Shown: positions 49,176 through 62,500, counted from the stretch's first letter. The stretch is 64,000 nucleotides of DNA from Cycas panzhihuaensis (GCA_023213395.1 CM041465.1:221657741-221721740), one strand, 5' to 3'. Numbers and translations are program-made. The notes: generated from the letters alone by a model not told the origin.

Positions 49176-52100
49176 CTTTGTCATCTTTAACACATTTTGG
49201 TTGTCAAAATATAGTATGGTTGGTGAAGAATGTTGAAGTCCAAGCTTGATGAGAATTCTTCTAAGCTAAATCAACTCGGTTGTAGCATGAACAACTACTT
49301 TATATTCTATTTTGATGGAAGAAAGGGCAACATTAGGCTGCTTCTTATAGCTCCATATTATCACAATTGGGTTTATATCAAAATAATAGCCGAAAGTTGA
49401 ATGGTGTGTATTCTAGAAACTAGCCCAATTAACATCTATATGTGTATGTCCCTTTAGAATAGTGATTCGGTCTTATTGTACTTAAGGCCAAACTTATGAG
49501 TACCATGGATATATTTGAGGATCACAATGCCTGCTTTCCAATGAGATACTTTAGGTTGTGGCACATACTTAGAGTAAATTCCTACTGCATATGAGATGTT
49601 TGGGTGAGTGTAAATGAGATAGATGAGACTCCCAACTAACTACTAGTATAAAGTGGGATCAAAAGATTTTTCTTGTTCATCTAGGTTTAACTTAGTTCCT
49701 GTTTCCATTGGAATTGGTATAAGTTTACAATTTATCATTCTAAATATTTCCAAGAGTTCATTGGTATATTTAGTTTGAGTGAGGAGGATGTATCTTGGTT
49801 TTTGCCAAACTTTAATTCTAAGGAAGTAGTGGAGCAAACCAAGGTCAGTCATCTCAAAGTTTCTCTTTAACTATAATTAAAGGTAAGAGATTCCATCTAT
49901 ATCATTGCTAGTGATAGCAAGATTATCCACATAAAGTACAATGATTATGATCAAATTATCTCTAACCCAAATGTAGAGATCAAGGTTAAATGGTAAACGA
50001 TTAAATCTATACTATGTGAGAAAGGCATCTATCTTTACATACCAGGTACGCAGTGTCTTCTTGAGTCCATGAAGGGCTTTCTTGAGTCTATAAACTAAGT
50101 GTTCTTGTCCTAGAATAGCATAGCTTGGGGGTTGTTTCAAGAAAACCTCTTCTTTGAGCTCTCCATTAAGGAAAGCACTTTTCACATCCATTTGGTATAT
50201 AGACCATTTAAATTAGGCTAGTAGGGACATAACCAAATAGAAAGTGATCACGTTGGCTATTGGTATAAAGGTCTCACATAGTCAATTCCTTCCTACTGTT
50301 TGAAACCTCTTGTAATAAGGTGAGCTTTATGATGCTCTACGATGTTATCTGCATAGAACTTTATCTTGTATAACCATCTATAGTCAATTGCTTTCTTCCT
50401 AGGTGATAATTTATTTAGCTCCCAAGTGTCATTTTTTAAGATAGAATTCATCTTTTCATCCATAGCTGCTTTCCACGTTTGGTCTTTAACTTCCTCCTCA
50501 AACATGGAAGGCTCATGAGTTTCAAGAACACGTGCTATGAGAGCAAAGTTTGTGAAGTGTCTCACCTTGGAAGACCTCTTTATAGCTATGGGGGGAGGAT
50601 GAGCATCCTTTAAAAGCTATTATACCCACTTAGGAGGTGGCTAAAAGCTAGTGGCTTCCACCTAAAGGTCATTAATTGAGGTGGGAGGTACGTTTATGCT
50701 TACTTGAGTGGATGACAAAGAAGCTACTAGACCTAATGATGGACTACGAGTGTAGGAGTAAGCTAGTATAGGTGGCTCCAAAGTTTATCCAAGGGTCACT
50801 TATGATGCATCAACTTCATCTTCTACTATAATCTAGGGTTAAGGTGTGGTCAGTTCATGTGGTTCTTCTACAAAGATTACATCCTGTGTCATGTAAACTT
50901 AGTTACCAACTATATCAAAGACTTTATAAGCTTTGTAACCAAGTACATATCCAAAGAAGATATACTTAAGGCTCTTGTCATCAAGCTTCTTTTAGTTATC
51001 CTTTATGACATGTTTGCATGTTGTGTATCCAAAGATCCTCAAGTGAGCTACATATGGTTTTTGACCTGACTAAGCTTATTCGGTAGTAATGTTCCTAACC
51101 ATAATTGTGAGACTTATGTTGGTTAGGTAAGCAGTCATGGCAATGGCATCAACCCAAAATCTAGTGGCAAGGTTGGCAACACTAAGCATGACTTTTCTTC
51201 TATTGATCAAAGTTTAATTCATCCTTTCAACTACACTGTTCTATTGAGGTGTGTGAGGAGTAGAAAATTGACATTAGATGTCATGTTCTTTGTAAAAGTT
51301 ATTGAACTAATTTGAAATATACTCACCACTATTATCAGATCTAAGGGTCTTAATTCTCATCCTACTTTTATTTTCTGCAATAGCTTTAAACTCTTTAAAT
51401 CTGTTTAGGGCTTGATATTTATTTCTCAAAAAATAGACCCACATTTTCCTTGAGAAGTCATCTATGAAGGTGGTGAAAGACCAACTACCATGGAGAGATT
51501 GGGTAGGCATAAGGCCATAAATATTAGAGTGAACCAACTCTAATGGTTGTGAATCTCTCCATGCATTCTTGGAAGGGAATTTTTCTCTTTGCTAATTTCC
51601 CTTTAGGCAAGCCTCACATATATTTTGGTATCTCTTGATTTTGGGTAGGTCATATACCATTTTGAGCCTAAACATGAGGTTCAAGCTTTGCATATTCAAA
51701 TGACCTAGGCATTAATGCCATAGGTGGTCTTTGGATCTATATGTGATCACTTCATCTTTTGAATGGGAGCATTCTCCTAGTTCATGTATGCAAGGGGATT
51801 CTTCCTTAATTACATCCTTCCCTTTATCAGATTGAGTTACGTAGACCATGGAACAAGATTCATATTATGGAGTAGTAGTAAGAGGGATACCATATAGCCT
51901 GTATAAGACACCATCTTCATGTCTTATGTCCATAAGTTTGCTTGTAGCATGATCTGTAATTCTATAAATGCCCTAGCTAAAGAGGACATATAAGTTTTGC
52001 TTATCCATTTGGCTGACGGAAAGCAAGTTCATCTTCATACAAAGTACAAGGAATATATTATTGATATGGTGTCTAATGTTGGAGTCCTTCAATGTGATCT

Positions 52101-52290
52101 GTTCCCTACCAATTTTGGTCACATTATAAGTTATGTTATCCCTAAATGTGACTATTTAAGTGTTGATTTGTTAGGTCTCTTTCAATATTTTTTTAGAACT
52201 TGTCATTATCTTGTTGCACTAGAATCAAGGAGTTATGTAGTCTCATTAAACTGTGAGGACAATGCTATAAAAAATAGGTTATAGGAGGAG
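49171..52290 (-). pseudogene. copia-E pol: protease, integrase, RT and RNase H start
   Basis: Integrase: the GAG-pre-integrase box WH*CLGHLNMQSLNLM is near 51690-51730, CEACLKGN near 51600 and LELVHSNIYGLMPTQSLHGSWSFTTFIDDFSRKMWVYFLRNK at 51420-51540 (first catalytic Asp changed to Asn in VHSNIYG). TLRSDNSGEYISN follows, then TPHTPQ*NSVVERMN near 51200-51260. RT starts at 50293-50565 with SMFEEEVKDQTWKAAMDEKMNSI and WLYKIKF; the box at 49922-49933 reads YVDN, not YVDD. MTDLGLLHYFLRIKV lies at 49643-49852. RNase H ends at KMTKNP near 49180, where gypsy-F enters. The protease region near 52000-52250 is poorly preserved. Confidence 0.92.
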
Positions 52291-53690
52291 GAGTCCTAAA
52301 TATCTCCTATATTACCACTTTATTATTTATTGTACTATTGGTTCCTTTCATTCCTATTTGAGAACTGTTGCCTATTTTGAGGTCTTTGTCCTTATGTGGG
52401 CCTTGGATTCCAATTTTGTTGATAGAATTAGCCTTGAGATTGATATGATGGTCCCTCTTAGGGGTAGAAAGGACCTCCTTGTTGTCAAATGGGGCCACCT
52501 TATTGATAATAAAGGCCTCCTTATTGTGGAAAGGAGGCTCCATAAGGAAGGCATGGTCCTCCTTATTGATAAGAAGCTCCTTATCTTTGTTGATTGTAAT
52601 TAGGGCCTCTTTGATGGTATGTGGGTGCTCCTTATTGACAAATAGAGGGTGGTTTTTGATAAACTAGCCTATATGCTTGGCTCCCTTGGTTTTGCAAGAG
52701 TTGTAAATCAACTTATCTTCTCCTTCATTCAACAACTAGGTGTCCATATTTTCCATAGTGGAGGCAGGTGATATTTGGTTTGCCCTATTGATTACTTTGA
52801 GACCGTCCCTATGGTTGATATTATGATTGTTGAGGTTATTGAGTTAGATAGGAGGAGGAGGAGGTTCTAATAAGGTGTTTCTAAGTTGACTACTGATGTG
52901 ATTCTTGTAATATAGAGAGAGAGTCCAAGAGTTAAGCTAGGTCTTGTTGCTGACTAAGTTGTTAGGCTACTCTATTAACAGTCTTGTGCTTTTCTGCATT
53001 TCAGTCTATAAAGGTAGGAGTTAAGTTAGATGTCGATGTTACCCCTGGTCGGTTGAGAATATTTTCCTCTCGAAGTAACATCCCATTAAAGGTTATGAAG
53101 TCCATCTTAGAGTAGTTGTCATGTAACTTAGAGACGTAGGAGTTGTATTCAATGGGTAGAATATTTATAATGCTTAAGATTAAACCATGGTCAAAATGTG
53201 GCTCACCAAGGATAATCAATTGGTCTCTAATGGTTTTGACTTTAGTTAAATGATTTGTAATGTTTCCAACAAAAGGAATGGCAAGTAGATGAGCCTTAAA
53301 GGTAAGGGACCTAGATTTGTTCTTCCTCTCACAGAGGGAATAAAGTATGGTCCAAGCTTCATTTGAGCATTATGCTATTTCAACGTTTCTACTTAGTCTT
53401 TAACTTCCAAGTGAAAGAAGGATATTGCTATGTTGTTTTTAGCTTTGAAGTTTGCTAGGGCTATAGGATCTAGTAGAATAGTTTTAGTGGGATCATTAGG
53501 ATCTTGAGTAGGCATGTCTCCATTGATATAGGCCCAATATTCATTCATGATGAGCAAGTTTTTGGCTTACTTTTCCATGGTATAAAGTTATTAATACTAT
53601 TGAGTTTGATGTTATTAGAAAGAAGCATTTATAATGTCATATTTGAAGGGTCTTTGTATTTGATATCTTTAATTTTTCTTTTTATGTGAT
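52291..53690 (-). pseudogene. copia-E gag remnant
   Basis: N-terminal part near 53570-53620 reads KLNSINNFIPWKS, the K-L-x-G-x-N-Y-x-x-W box of copia Gag with changes; in another frame MNEYWAYINGDMPTQDPNDP follows. The segment at 53001-53219 reads SIINILPIEYNSYVSKLHDN and GMLLREENI, a well-kept piece of the gag C-terminal core. The tail (52307-52543) is Lys/Asn/His-rich with repeated NKE-type words (HNKEAF, DNKEVL, INKVA), where the linker and knuckle should be; the knuckle near 52690-52740 is not clean. Confidence 0.8.
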
Positions 53691-55568
53691 AAGGTACTAA
53701 TCTAACTAAGTGGCTTCTAATCTAGGATTATAAGGCAAAGTCTCTAGGAAAGCTCTCAGTTGCTATCCTATCTAATAGTTCCTATCCATAAGTAGTAAAC
53801 CAGGGACCCAATATATTGGTACATGAGCTCAAGGGCTCAATATACCTCAGTACATGGGCTGCAAAGAAGGTCCTAAGACCCCTTAATTTGTTTCTCCACC
53901 TACGTTGGGATTTTGTTGAATGATAAATCTAGCGGTGAGAACTTATTAACTAAGACACTCACCCCCTAGGTCTAGCCTAGTCTCCAAACTCTAAAAGATG
54001 GGGTCTTTGCCTTAGCCTACCATCTATAACACCTGATAGCCAATGACGTTCCTCATCTAATATGAGTAGGCCAAGGGCATGTGCGTGGTGGTAACTTTAG
54101 GGGTCTTAATTATTCCCTTTATAAGGCTAAAAATGAGGGTTCAATTTAAGAGTTATCTTTTTAATATAAAAATTTAATTTTTTTAAAGTGAGTTTCTTAT
54201 ACACAATAGGTTCTTTTTAAAGCAGTAAATGAAATGAAAAGGAAATAAAGTAAATTGAAATGATAAGGGTAGGTTTAGAATGCTCTTGATGGGCCAAACT
54301 TTGAAAGTTAACTTCTTTAACCTTCCAAGAGTAATACCTACATATAAGACATTATCATACACTTATTAGCCTTAAAAGTTAGAATTGAATAGTTGAAAAT
54401 GATAAGCCACAACCTAATCTAGCAAAATAACCTCAATGAAACTGAAAAATACCTTCAAATCTTGAAAAATAAAGCTTAAATAGCTTAAACATAAAGGCCA
54501 AATTGAGTAGTAATATCTCCTATGAAATAGTTCCAAATCTAGCTCAATTTAATCTTAATTTATAGAGCTCTAAATCATCTTTCTAGCACTTTAGACAGTT
54601 CAAAAAATGGATGCACAGTTGAGGAGATATCACAAAAATAGTATAAGTACCTTTTTATGCCCAAGAACCAAATGAAAATGGGGTTGAGCCCCCTTTAGAT
54701 TGGCCCTTGATCACCTATAGACCTTACATGACCACTTGTTGAGGATACTAGGGGGTTGGCACACTTGACGAATTACTAAAAAGGGCTAAATATTTTTCCA
54801 AAATCAACAAATAATCAAATCTAGCTAAATGAGATTTGAAATCTGCACTTTATGAGGTCATATGAGCATTGAATTTGACTAAACAAAGGGATTTAAGGTG
54901 GATTTAAAGTGAGATTTAAATTAGATTTAATGTCATCTCACTAAAGTATCAAACCTTATGATAAAAATATGAAAATTTTTAATGGTATTTTTAGTTTTGA
55001 TGAATGCATGGCCTGCGCATAAGGTGTGCACCTCCCATGGAGTTTTGGGAGCTTAGAAACCTGGCCATATAAATTCTAATTGATATGAAATTTTACAGGA
55101 AGAGGTGGAGGATATAAAGAAAGCTACTGGAATAGACAACACTGCAAATGATACCATGAATTTAGAGAATGTAGCTACCAAAGTCTGGGGTTCTCTACAA
55201 ACCATATGAAGAGAAATAGAGCTAGATACAACCTAAAACCACCTCAAAACTCCTCTGTTAGTCACTAGAAATAAGTGTGGGGCTGCTACAAACACCAATA
55301 AAGCTCTAAAAAGTCAAAATCATCAGCAATAAGGTTGCAACAAGTAAAAAATATGGTTTTTCATATGTTTTCTTTAACAAAACTCAACAAAACCCTAGAT
55401 GGATGCAAACGAGCTTCAGAATCTACTGTGTGAGGCTGAAATCTCTTGTAACCAGCTATGTATGAGCTCTAGAACTATAAAAACCTTCATATTTGCCATG
55501 AAATATGAAGAAAACAGAGGAAAATTAACTAAAAACCACCAAAATACTCTAAAATCAAGCATGCATGA
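53691..55568 (-). other. Leader region of copia-E
   Basis: About 1.9 kb between the gag start and the PBS without recognised coding content. Near 53800-53870 two similar phrases occur (GGACCCAATATATTGGTACATGAG and GGCTCAATATACCTCAGTACATGGG), a short imperfect direct repeat. Confidence 0.5.
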
Positions 55569-55580
55569 GCTTTGATACCA
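55569..55580 (-). promoter_or_regulatory. Primer-binding site of copia-E
   Basis: Minus strand TGGTATCAAAGC, eleven of twelve bases of the initiator-Met site, directly at the LTR edge. Confidence 0.9.
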
Positions 55581-55963
55581 TGTGAAAACATCAGGATCTA
55601 TATATGTGTATCTTGATTTAAGTATAGTGATCAAAATATTGTCAAATATTCAATATAACAAGCAAATAATCATAACAAATGAGCATTCAAATGTATGAGT
55701 AAATTTACCACACCGTTGGTTATCCCTCAGGTAAAGTTTCTACATTAATCACAATTAAACATTATGTACAAGTATGCAGGACAATATTTATATTTATCCA
55801 CCAAGCTTATAATGTAATGAGATAGGCTAACTTAATGGCACAAGAGGTAGACCCGATCTCATTATCCAATATAATTGAATTACATTAGGGGTCCATTAAT
55901 ATATTATAAACATTAGTTTACAAAAATGAGAAGAAAAGAAGGAGATATTATAAAGTTTTAACA
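55581..55963 (-). repeat. 5' LTR of copia-E
   Basis: 383 bases, TGTGAAAAC...TTAACA on the plus strand, paired with 43139-43521. Confidence 0.94.
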
Positions 55964-56127
55964 TTGTGTACACTTTCAATTATAAATGATAAAATTAGAT
56001 GTAGTGGGACAATTATTCTCATCTCCAACTTTACTCTCGATTCTTGCTATCTTCATTCTTCATTGTTCTTTGCCAATGCGTGGGTGTAAGTGATTAGAGC
56101 GCTAGATCCTTATCACCCCCTCCTTTG
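55964..56127 (+). repeat. 3' LTR of copia-D, second part
   Basis: Continues 42992-43138 after copia-E; compare CTCATCTCCA and CTAGATCC blocks with 35630-35740. Followed by TCTAG (56128-56132). Confidence 0.9.
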
Positions 56128-56647
56128 TCTAGCATGTAGCAAACCTAACAAAAAGAGAAGAAGTGGGTCCCACATAGGCTATACATGAGTCGGGTCATTT
56201 ATATCCTGGTCATCTAATAGAATATATAGAAATTACAAACATTATCATTCTAGGTGCTAATACATTACACCATAAGAGAGCTTCATACAAAGTTTAGACT
56301 GCTATCACCCTGGCTAATTGATGAAGTTGAAAGAGGAATAAGGTAGAGATCTATTTCAAAACTAGGAACAGATAAAGTTATTTCCATTAAGTGAGTCTGA
56401 GTTACAAGATAAGATAATTTGATACAAAGTTTTTTTAAGCTCAAAGATAAGGCATTCTCTAGTATAAAGGTTGAAAAAAATGTGCATTTTTCTTCTATTG
56501 ATTTAAAGAAGAATCTAATCAAAGATGGGTTGGTTAATACGTGATGAAGGAAATTATAAAGAATAGTATAAATTTATAAAAAATAAGTTTATTCTTATTG
56601 GCTCATAGGAAATTATCTTAGAAAATTTTACAAATTCAAATCTAACA
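56128..56647 (+). other. copia-C interior after copia-D
   Basis: Starts with the right TCTAG copy. Weakly coding-looking near 56440-56540 on the plus strand (KVEKNVHFSSIDLKKNL). No family recognised. Confidence 0.4.
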
Positions 56648-58080
56648 CCTGGGTTGGATGAAAAGGATAGTACTACATTTACCTGGATTGCATCCTTGTC
56701 AGGTGAAATGCTCAACAAAAGAGGCATATTTTCTTATTTTTATTATTTCACTCACAATGCCACTTATAGGGCACATAAGGCATATAATTTCTTGAAAGAC
56801 AAGTTTGGATTAAGACAAAATAGTTAACTTATAGAAGATGTAGAGGGTAATGTTATTCTCAAGGAATAGGTTACGAATAATAACCTAACTAAAAATAAAT
56901 TTAAAAAAGGATGAAAAGAGGAGCCAAGAAGGTAAACAATCCAACCATTTCATATTTTAAAGATGGTAAAAAGGAATCCTTTATCACTATTAACTCATAT
57001 GAAAATTTTCATTTTTTGATAAAAGGGAAGGAGAAAATGTATATGAATCCATGTATTTGATTATCAAGGTTTATGATCATTATGGTAAAGTAACTAAAGA
57101 AATCTCATCAATCATGGATAAAATTATTCATGATGATTCTATTAAAAGTATAGGTATTTCTAGTGATTTGGTTTTGAATCATCATTCAAAATTTGAAGCA
57201 AAGGAAAAAAATTAAAAAATAGAGACAATAAGGGATCATGCCAAATTGCCCTCATTTATATTCTATCCTAACATTCTGGAATACATGGTTCTACAAAAGA
57301 TATCTTGATGCAGGTACCTAATGAATATGAAAGTATTGTAGTGGATTTATCTTGTCTCCAAATATTTCTTTCTATTGGAAATACAACATAGGGCTACCGT
57401 AATGGAAAGATTGGATGCCATAATCATAATTACAATTGAGAGGATTTTTGCTAGACTACAGTTGTTGATTGGCCTTATAGTTAAATGTGTTTACACAGAA
57501 TCCTTTATGTTTTTATTTAGCATAAATGAATTCTTCATCCTCATTATTAAGGAGATTCTTGTTGTCTTAGCATACTCTATGAGAGTAATAGAGAACCTCA
57601 TCGAAGGTAATAAGATTACAATTAAAACAATGGGATGTGTCATAACAAAATTAGAGGTTGAAGATTATCTAAAAGTTGATATGTTTACATAGATTTTCCT
57701 ATGATTTGGATAGAATTCCTTAGAATAAAGGTGAAACATGTTATTGTGGGATGTTGTCCTTATGTAAAATTACCTGTTGTTGGAAAAGTTATACTTACCA
57801 AGCAAGAAGGAGTCATGGTAAATAATAAAGGGATATCAGTGGCCTGTTTGGTTGATGATAAGAGAATAAATCTATTAGGATAGACTTTATTAATAATAGC
57901 AAGCAAAAAATCTTTAAACTCATGTCCATGTTTTTACCTTGTTGTTTTGTCCGAAGATGATTTCATAATAGATGTGACTAATAATTTTGTTAGATGCTTC
58001 AAAGTAGAGTTTCTTAGAATAAGGATAATTATTCTAGAAGGTTATAAACTAGTAATAAAGGTGCAATATTTCATCAAATA
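56648..58080 (+). pseudogene. Unidentified cargo coding remnant of copia-C, possibly movement-protein-like at its end
   Basis: Plus-strand frames with few stops run through this stretch: DEKDSTTFTWIASLSGEML from about 56660, IIKVYDHYGKVTKEISSIMD from about 57060, an open frame at 57375-57692 and another at 57701-57883. None resembles copia or gypsy gag-pol. The last piece holds YVKLPVVGKV and, at 57830-57865, GISVACLVDDKR, followed by a Leu-Gly and, about eight residues on, Ser-Lys-Lys. Known of the family: 30K-superfamily plant virus movement proteins have a similar Gly-x-Ser-Val...Leu-Val-Asp core in a beta-rich domain, and integrated relatives occur in plant genomes. The assignment is inference from a short motif. 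It could equally be an unrelated host or element protein. Broken by at least four stops and frame changes. Confidence 0.4.
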
Positions 58081-58501
58081 AAAGGATCTAGTAAAGTTCT
58101 AGGGTGGTAACAATCTTTGGAATCATTGTTATTTCTTCATCACTTGTGTTTCAAAATAAGTTGAATGATTTAGAAAAGATAAATAATAGAGACTAAACCT
58201 ATTACAAAGTAGCAGAATTAAAGAGTTGTTAGTCTATTTATGAAAGAATAGGAGTTATTGCTACATTCCAAAAATATTTTGTTCAAGACAGGATGAAATC
58301 TTAAATGCAAACATCATCTTTAAAAGTTTTCCAAGGATAAAACATTACAAATTCAAAAGATTCTAAATACACATTATAAGGGGGATGTTGAATAATTTTG
58401 TAATGCACATGTATGCAAGTAGATGGCCTTTAGTTTATTGGTCAGTTAGAAGTATATTCTTAGTATGAAGTTTGAAAGTACCCTATTTTAACATTAAACA
58501 T
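58081..58501 (+). other. 3' untranslated part of copia-C
   Basis: Non-coding. Contains a second PPT-like run (TATAAGGGGGATG) at about 58375-58388, about 125 bases before the true PPT. Confidence 0.55.
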
Positions 58502-58511
58502 TATAGGGGGG
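58502..58511 (+). promoter_or_regulatory. Polypurine tract of copia-C
   Basis: TATAGGGGGG reads directly into the LTR start TGTTAAAA. Confidence 0.85.
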
Positions 58512-59063
58512 TGTTAAAATTGATGTTTAATATTCGGGTAGTAACATCCATAGGGTCTAGTGTTAAATGGTCTAATGTCATGAGGACAATATTAGCATTA
58601 GAATGTGGTAAACATATTAGTGTTTGCTAGAATAATGTTTTATCTATAAGTAGTTTGGTCAGTTTGTTAAGAGCATAAGAATGATCAATGTCAACATGAT
58701 AGGTGTCAACTTAATATAAAGTCATGTAGTGTAAATAGCTTATGTCGATAAGCCTTTGTCGACAAGTAGACTTAACCTAATTATTTACGAGTTAACCTAG
58801 ACCTTATAGGCATATGACATATCTAATAGTGACAAGTGTCAATCAGTTATATTTCTTTGATAGACTATTACTGAATTACAATGTATATTAAGGTGTACCA
58901 TATATGTATTGTAAAATGATGGAGAGGTCATTCTGAATCAATGAAATTCAAGTAATGGGTAGTCCAATTCTACCTGGTAATTTCTCTCTTATCTTTCTGA
59001 TTCATAGATGTGTTATTATTGCTTGTTGATTTTAGTTCCATATTTGATCCTTAAAATTTCACA
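58512..59063 (+). repeat. 3' LTR of copia-C
   Basis: 552 bases, TG...CA, paired with 33620-34172; shared blocks include GGTCTAGTGTTAAATGGTCT-type and AATGATGGAGAGGTCATTCT. CAAAC follows at 59064-59068. Confidence 0.94.
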
Positions 59064-59068
59064 CAAAC

Positions 59069-61900
59069 ACCCATCATTATATATTAATTGATATAATGGT
59101 CAATAAAAGTTTAATATAAAACTATTTAAGGGTCAATGATTTATATCAAATTAGAACACCTATTTTAGAATGTTTAATGACCAAAAAAAAAATCTTAAAT
59201 TGTGTTATATATGATTGGTCCAAATAGTGTGTTTATAAATATAACAAATACTCATTTTTTTCATATGTAATTTTCCTTTGCAAATATTAAAATTTAATCA
59301 AGATATAACACTTTAAAATAAAATACTTAATAAGAACCTTATTTTCACCCCTTTTAAACACATTCACTTTTTGTCATTTATAAACATATTTGGAAATGAT
59401 AATAAATCTTGTAAATGTGTAATATGATTGCACTTTAAAATGGGTACTTATATAAGTGTTTATATGCATGGTGGGGGGTGAGTTTACAAGACTCAAACCT
59501 GTGACTTTGTGTGCATGGAAGAGGGTGAGTTTATAAGACTCAAACTTGTGACCTATCTAGCTTCTAAATGCCTTAATTTTAATTCATTAACCACCTACTT
59601 TATAATATAAAAATTAGTAAAGAAAAGAACAAGATTTATACACATTTTTTTAAAAGTTTAAATCTTAAATAATAGAGGTAAATATAGATAAATTGACCTT
59701 TAAATGATGTAAAATAATATCAATCTAATAATATGGAAAAAAATAATCAAAAGTTTAATTTAATATAATTTCATCATATTGAAATCAATACATTTGAAAT
59801 GCTATTTAAAAGCTAATATATATAAATTTTATACCAATGCATCGACGACAAAACATACGTGACAATGTATATATCAATGAACAATGAAAATGATTATAAT
59901 CAAACAAGATTCAATTGATAACATTCACGATTACAAAGAAATGAATAAAAAATTTATTAGTTGTTTTTAAAATCAAATATTTGGACATTTAGATAGGGCA
60001 ACCGAATCTAATGCTACAACTATGAAAAGTGGTTATGATGTTATCAAGAAAAAAAAGAACTTAAAATGATAGTATTAAATATATATGCCAAATCATATAT
60101 ATTATTATTGTCATGCATGTCTCTATAAGTTCATAATTGAATTATATCAATTGATTCATGACCATACAAATAAGGGCGATATATTTTTTTCACAAAAAGA
60201 GAAAGACAACTTATTGCATCAAAGAAATCAAGGTGTTTGAATTAACTTGATTATTGTATATATGATTGCTTTAGGAGGTGATTAATATGGCATAGAATAT
60301 ACAAACATTTAGCCAAATATTTAGATGATTTCATATGTAAATTATATAGAATATAAATGATTAATATGCATAATTAAACCTTGTGAGTGACTAGTAGGGA
60401 ATGAAATGGGTGGCTCTAATAACTTAACACTTTTTATTTGAAAAAATAAGGAGGACGGCAAATAAATTATTATGAGCAGACTAGAATAAGCATGGAATAA
60501 ACATCAATTAAATGATATCATCAAGTATAGATCATAATAGACTTGATCACCAAAATTAGCATTTCTTCATGCTATATTAGCTTATAACAGGTCCTATACC
60601 AGACTATGTGTTGAAACCTAATGAAGTTAGGATAAGGATTATTAGCATAAAGGATTGAGAAATAATGCATGGATATGATTAAGATTATGGTAACAATATA
60701 GAAGTGCTGGTAGTAAGATATCAAAAACCTATTTTATGCATTATTTTTTCTATTATTTCATTGAAATATTCTCATGTATAGTAATAATAGGTGTATTCCA
60801 TAAAAGGATGGAAAGTAAGAAAATAAACAATAAACCTACAATGTATTAACAAATTGGGAAATTACCATCCTAAGTACATTGATAGAATAATCTACTTCAT
60901 ATCTACAAAAAAAAAAAAAAAAATCAAATAAAACTCTCTTATCTGTCATAGTCCTCAATAGATGAAGAAGATTTTAACTCTCTTATTTATTCTATCCTTT
61001 CCTTTGTATAACTAGAAGTTGAACTCCAATCATATATTATCCAATTAAACAAACAATCTTCCAAAGTAATCACCAAAAGTCCATGAAGAGCCATACAAAC
61101 AAGTCTTAGTCAATCACAAGAAACATGTTCCCTTTTCGTTAATAATATAGCTAATTTATACAAGTGGGGGTGGGGAGGTATTCGTTTAATACATTAAGAA
61201 ATGAATTAAATGAATGCTAAGTTGAATCCTAATTTCCCCATACTAAATTTAATTAACATTAAATATATAACATTCCTTTAAAAGGGATATCTTAAGATCA
61301 TAGAATTTAATAAAATAAAGAAGAAATAACTCCCTAATCCCTAGTAAACTAACTCAAACCTAGGAATTAAAAAAACACGTTTAACATTTATTACTTCATT
61401 AATAATGATACATGTTTGGGATGAGATTAGGGGATAAAGTGTATGGAGGGTTATTGAGGGAATAAGTAGTGAAAGAGTATAGGTGGTTTAGGTTAAAAGC
61501 AAGGTTATGGAGTGACATATGTGAGAGATTTATAGGGGAGCAATAAAGGGTAAGTTCTCTTTATAGAAAAAAAATATTTTTATGGAAGCATATGGGAGAA
61601 ATGCCTTAGGATGGGTGAAGGAGGCTATGGAGTATAAGAGCATTGCTTATGACCCAGGTTATGAGACATAGAGAGACAAGAAGAAGAAGACAATGAAGCC
61701 TTGTAATAACTAGAAGAATGTACACTAGCTACTCTAAGTGAGAGAGAAAGTGTGGTGTAGATAAGAGGAACTAGGGTATCATGACAATAAGAGGGGTCCA
61801 TGTTTCCATCATGACATGATAGGGACAAGGAATGGGTGATACCAAAAGAGATCATGATTTCGATTATGAAGAGATTGGGGTTAAACAACTTAGGCTTTAT
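59069..61900. other. AT-rich non-coding stretch
   Basis: No coding family, LTR pair or RNA gene recognised. Contains an A run at about 60906-60922 and a purine-rich stretch around 61400-61760 whose minus-strand open frame (61625-61888, Ser/Leu-rich) looks accidental. Confidence 0.45.
59465..59558. repeat. 47-bp tandem duplication with a tRNA-like B-box word
   Basis: Units 59465-59511 and 59512-59558 share TGCATGG and GAGTTTA(C/T)AAGACTCAAAC. On the minus strand each contains AGGTTTGAGTCTT, close to the tRNA T-arm/B-box GGTTCGAxxCC, so a decayed SINE or tRNA fragment is possible. Confidence 0.8.
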
Positions 61901-61979
61901 CTAAACTACTAGCTCATGGTAAGTAGGATTTCTAATTCCATAAGAAGTGGAAATTCATGAGAAATTACCTCATTTAAAT

Positions 61980-62500
61980 TAACTTGTTACTCTAGTCTTA
62001 TGGTTCATTCAACTTCATATTACTTCAAGGTGGATTCTTGCTCACTTGGTTCATGCATATCAATTAATTTTTTGTTATAAATGGGTTCATTTTCACTTAG
62101 TTCATGCATGTTAGCTAGTTGTTTTTTAAATTGCTCATAAGTAGACTCTTCATTTTCAATGTCTTACTTTTAACATTTGTCCTTAAAACTCATAAAAGTA
62201 TCATCATTATATCCATGTCACCCCTACCACCTTTTTAAATGATTTGCATCAAATTCATTAAATAAAACTATTGAAAGACGCTTATAAAAATTTATCTCAT
62301 AGGTCCTCTTATGCTAGTTAACATACTAATCAAGAGAATTCCCTCACTAATTTGATTTAGCAAGTGTCTTAAAATCTTCATTCAATATATGAAGCTAAAG
62401 ATTATAAACAAATTCAACATTGTCAAGCCATTCTATAGGCTAAACATTTCTATCCCTAAAGAAAGATAGAATATCCATCATTGATTAACTTATTACATGC
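61980..62500 (-). pseudogene. Possible retrotransposon gag remnant
   Basis: One minus-strand frame reads, with a few stops, PIEWLDNVEFVYNL near 62430, HKRTYEINFYKRLS and FNEFDANHLKRW near 62230-62310, then EESTYEQFKKQLANMHELSE near 62080-62150. The P-x-x-W-L pattern and the following spacing recall Ty3 Gag, but no knuckle or protease was found next to it. The MHELSE word recurs as MHEPSE, from an imperfect duplication of about 60 bases at 62030-62130. Could also be an unrelated pseudogene. Confidence 0.3.

Noticed and set aside
58375-58388. TATAAGGGGGATG run taken first as the copia-C PPT
   Set aside because: LTR alignment and the perfect CAAAC duplication place the LTR start at 58512, after the second run.
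61625-61888. Minus-strand Ser/Leu-rich 87-residue frame
   Set aside because: It reflects purine-rich low-complexity DNA and shows no domain.
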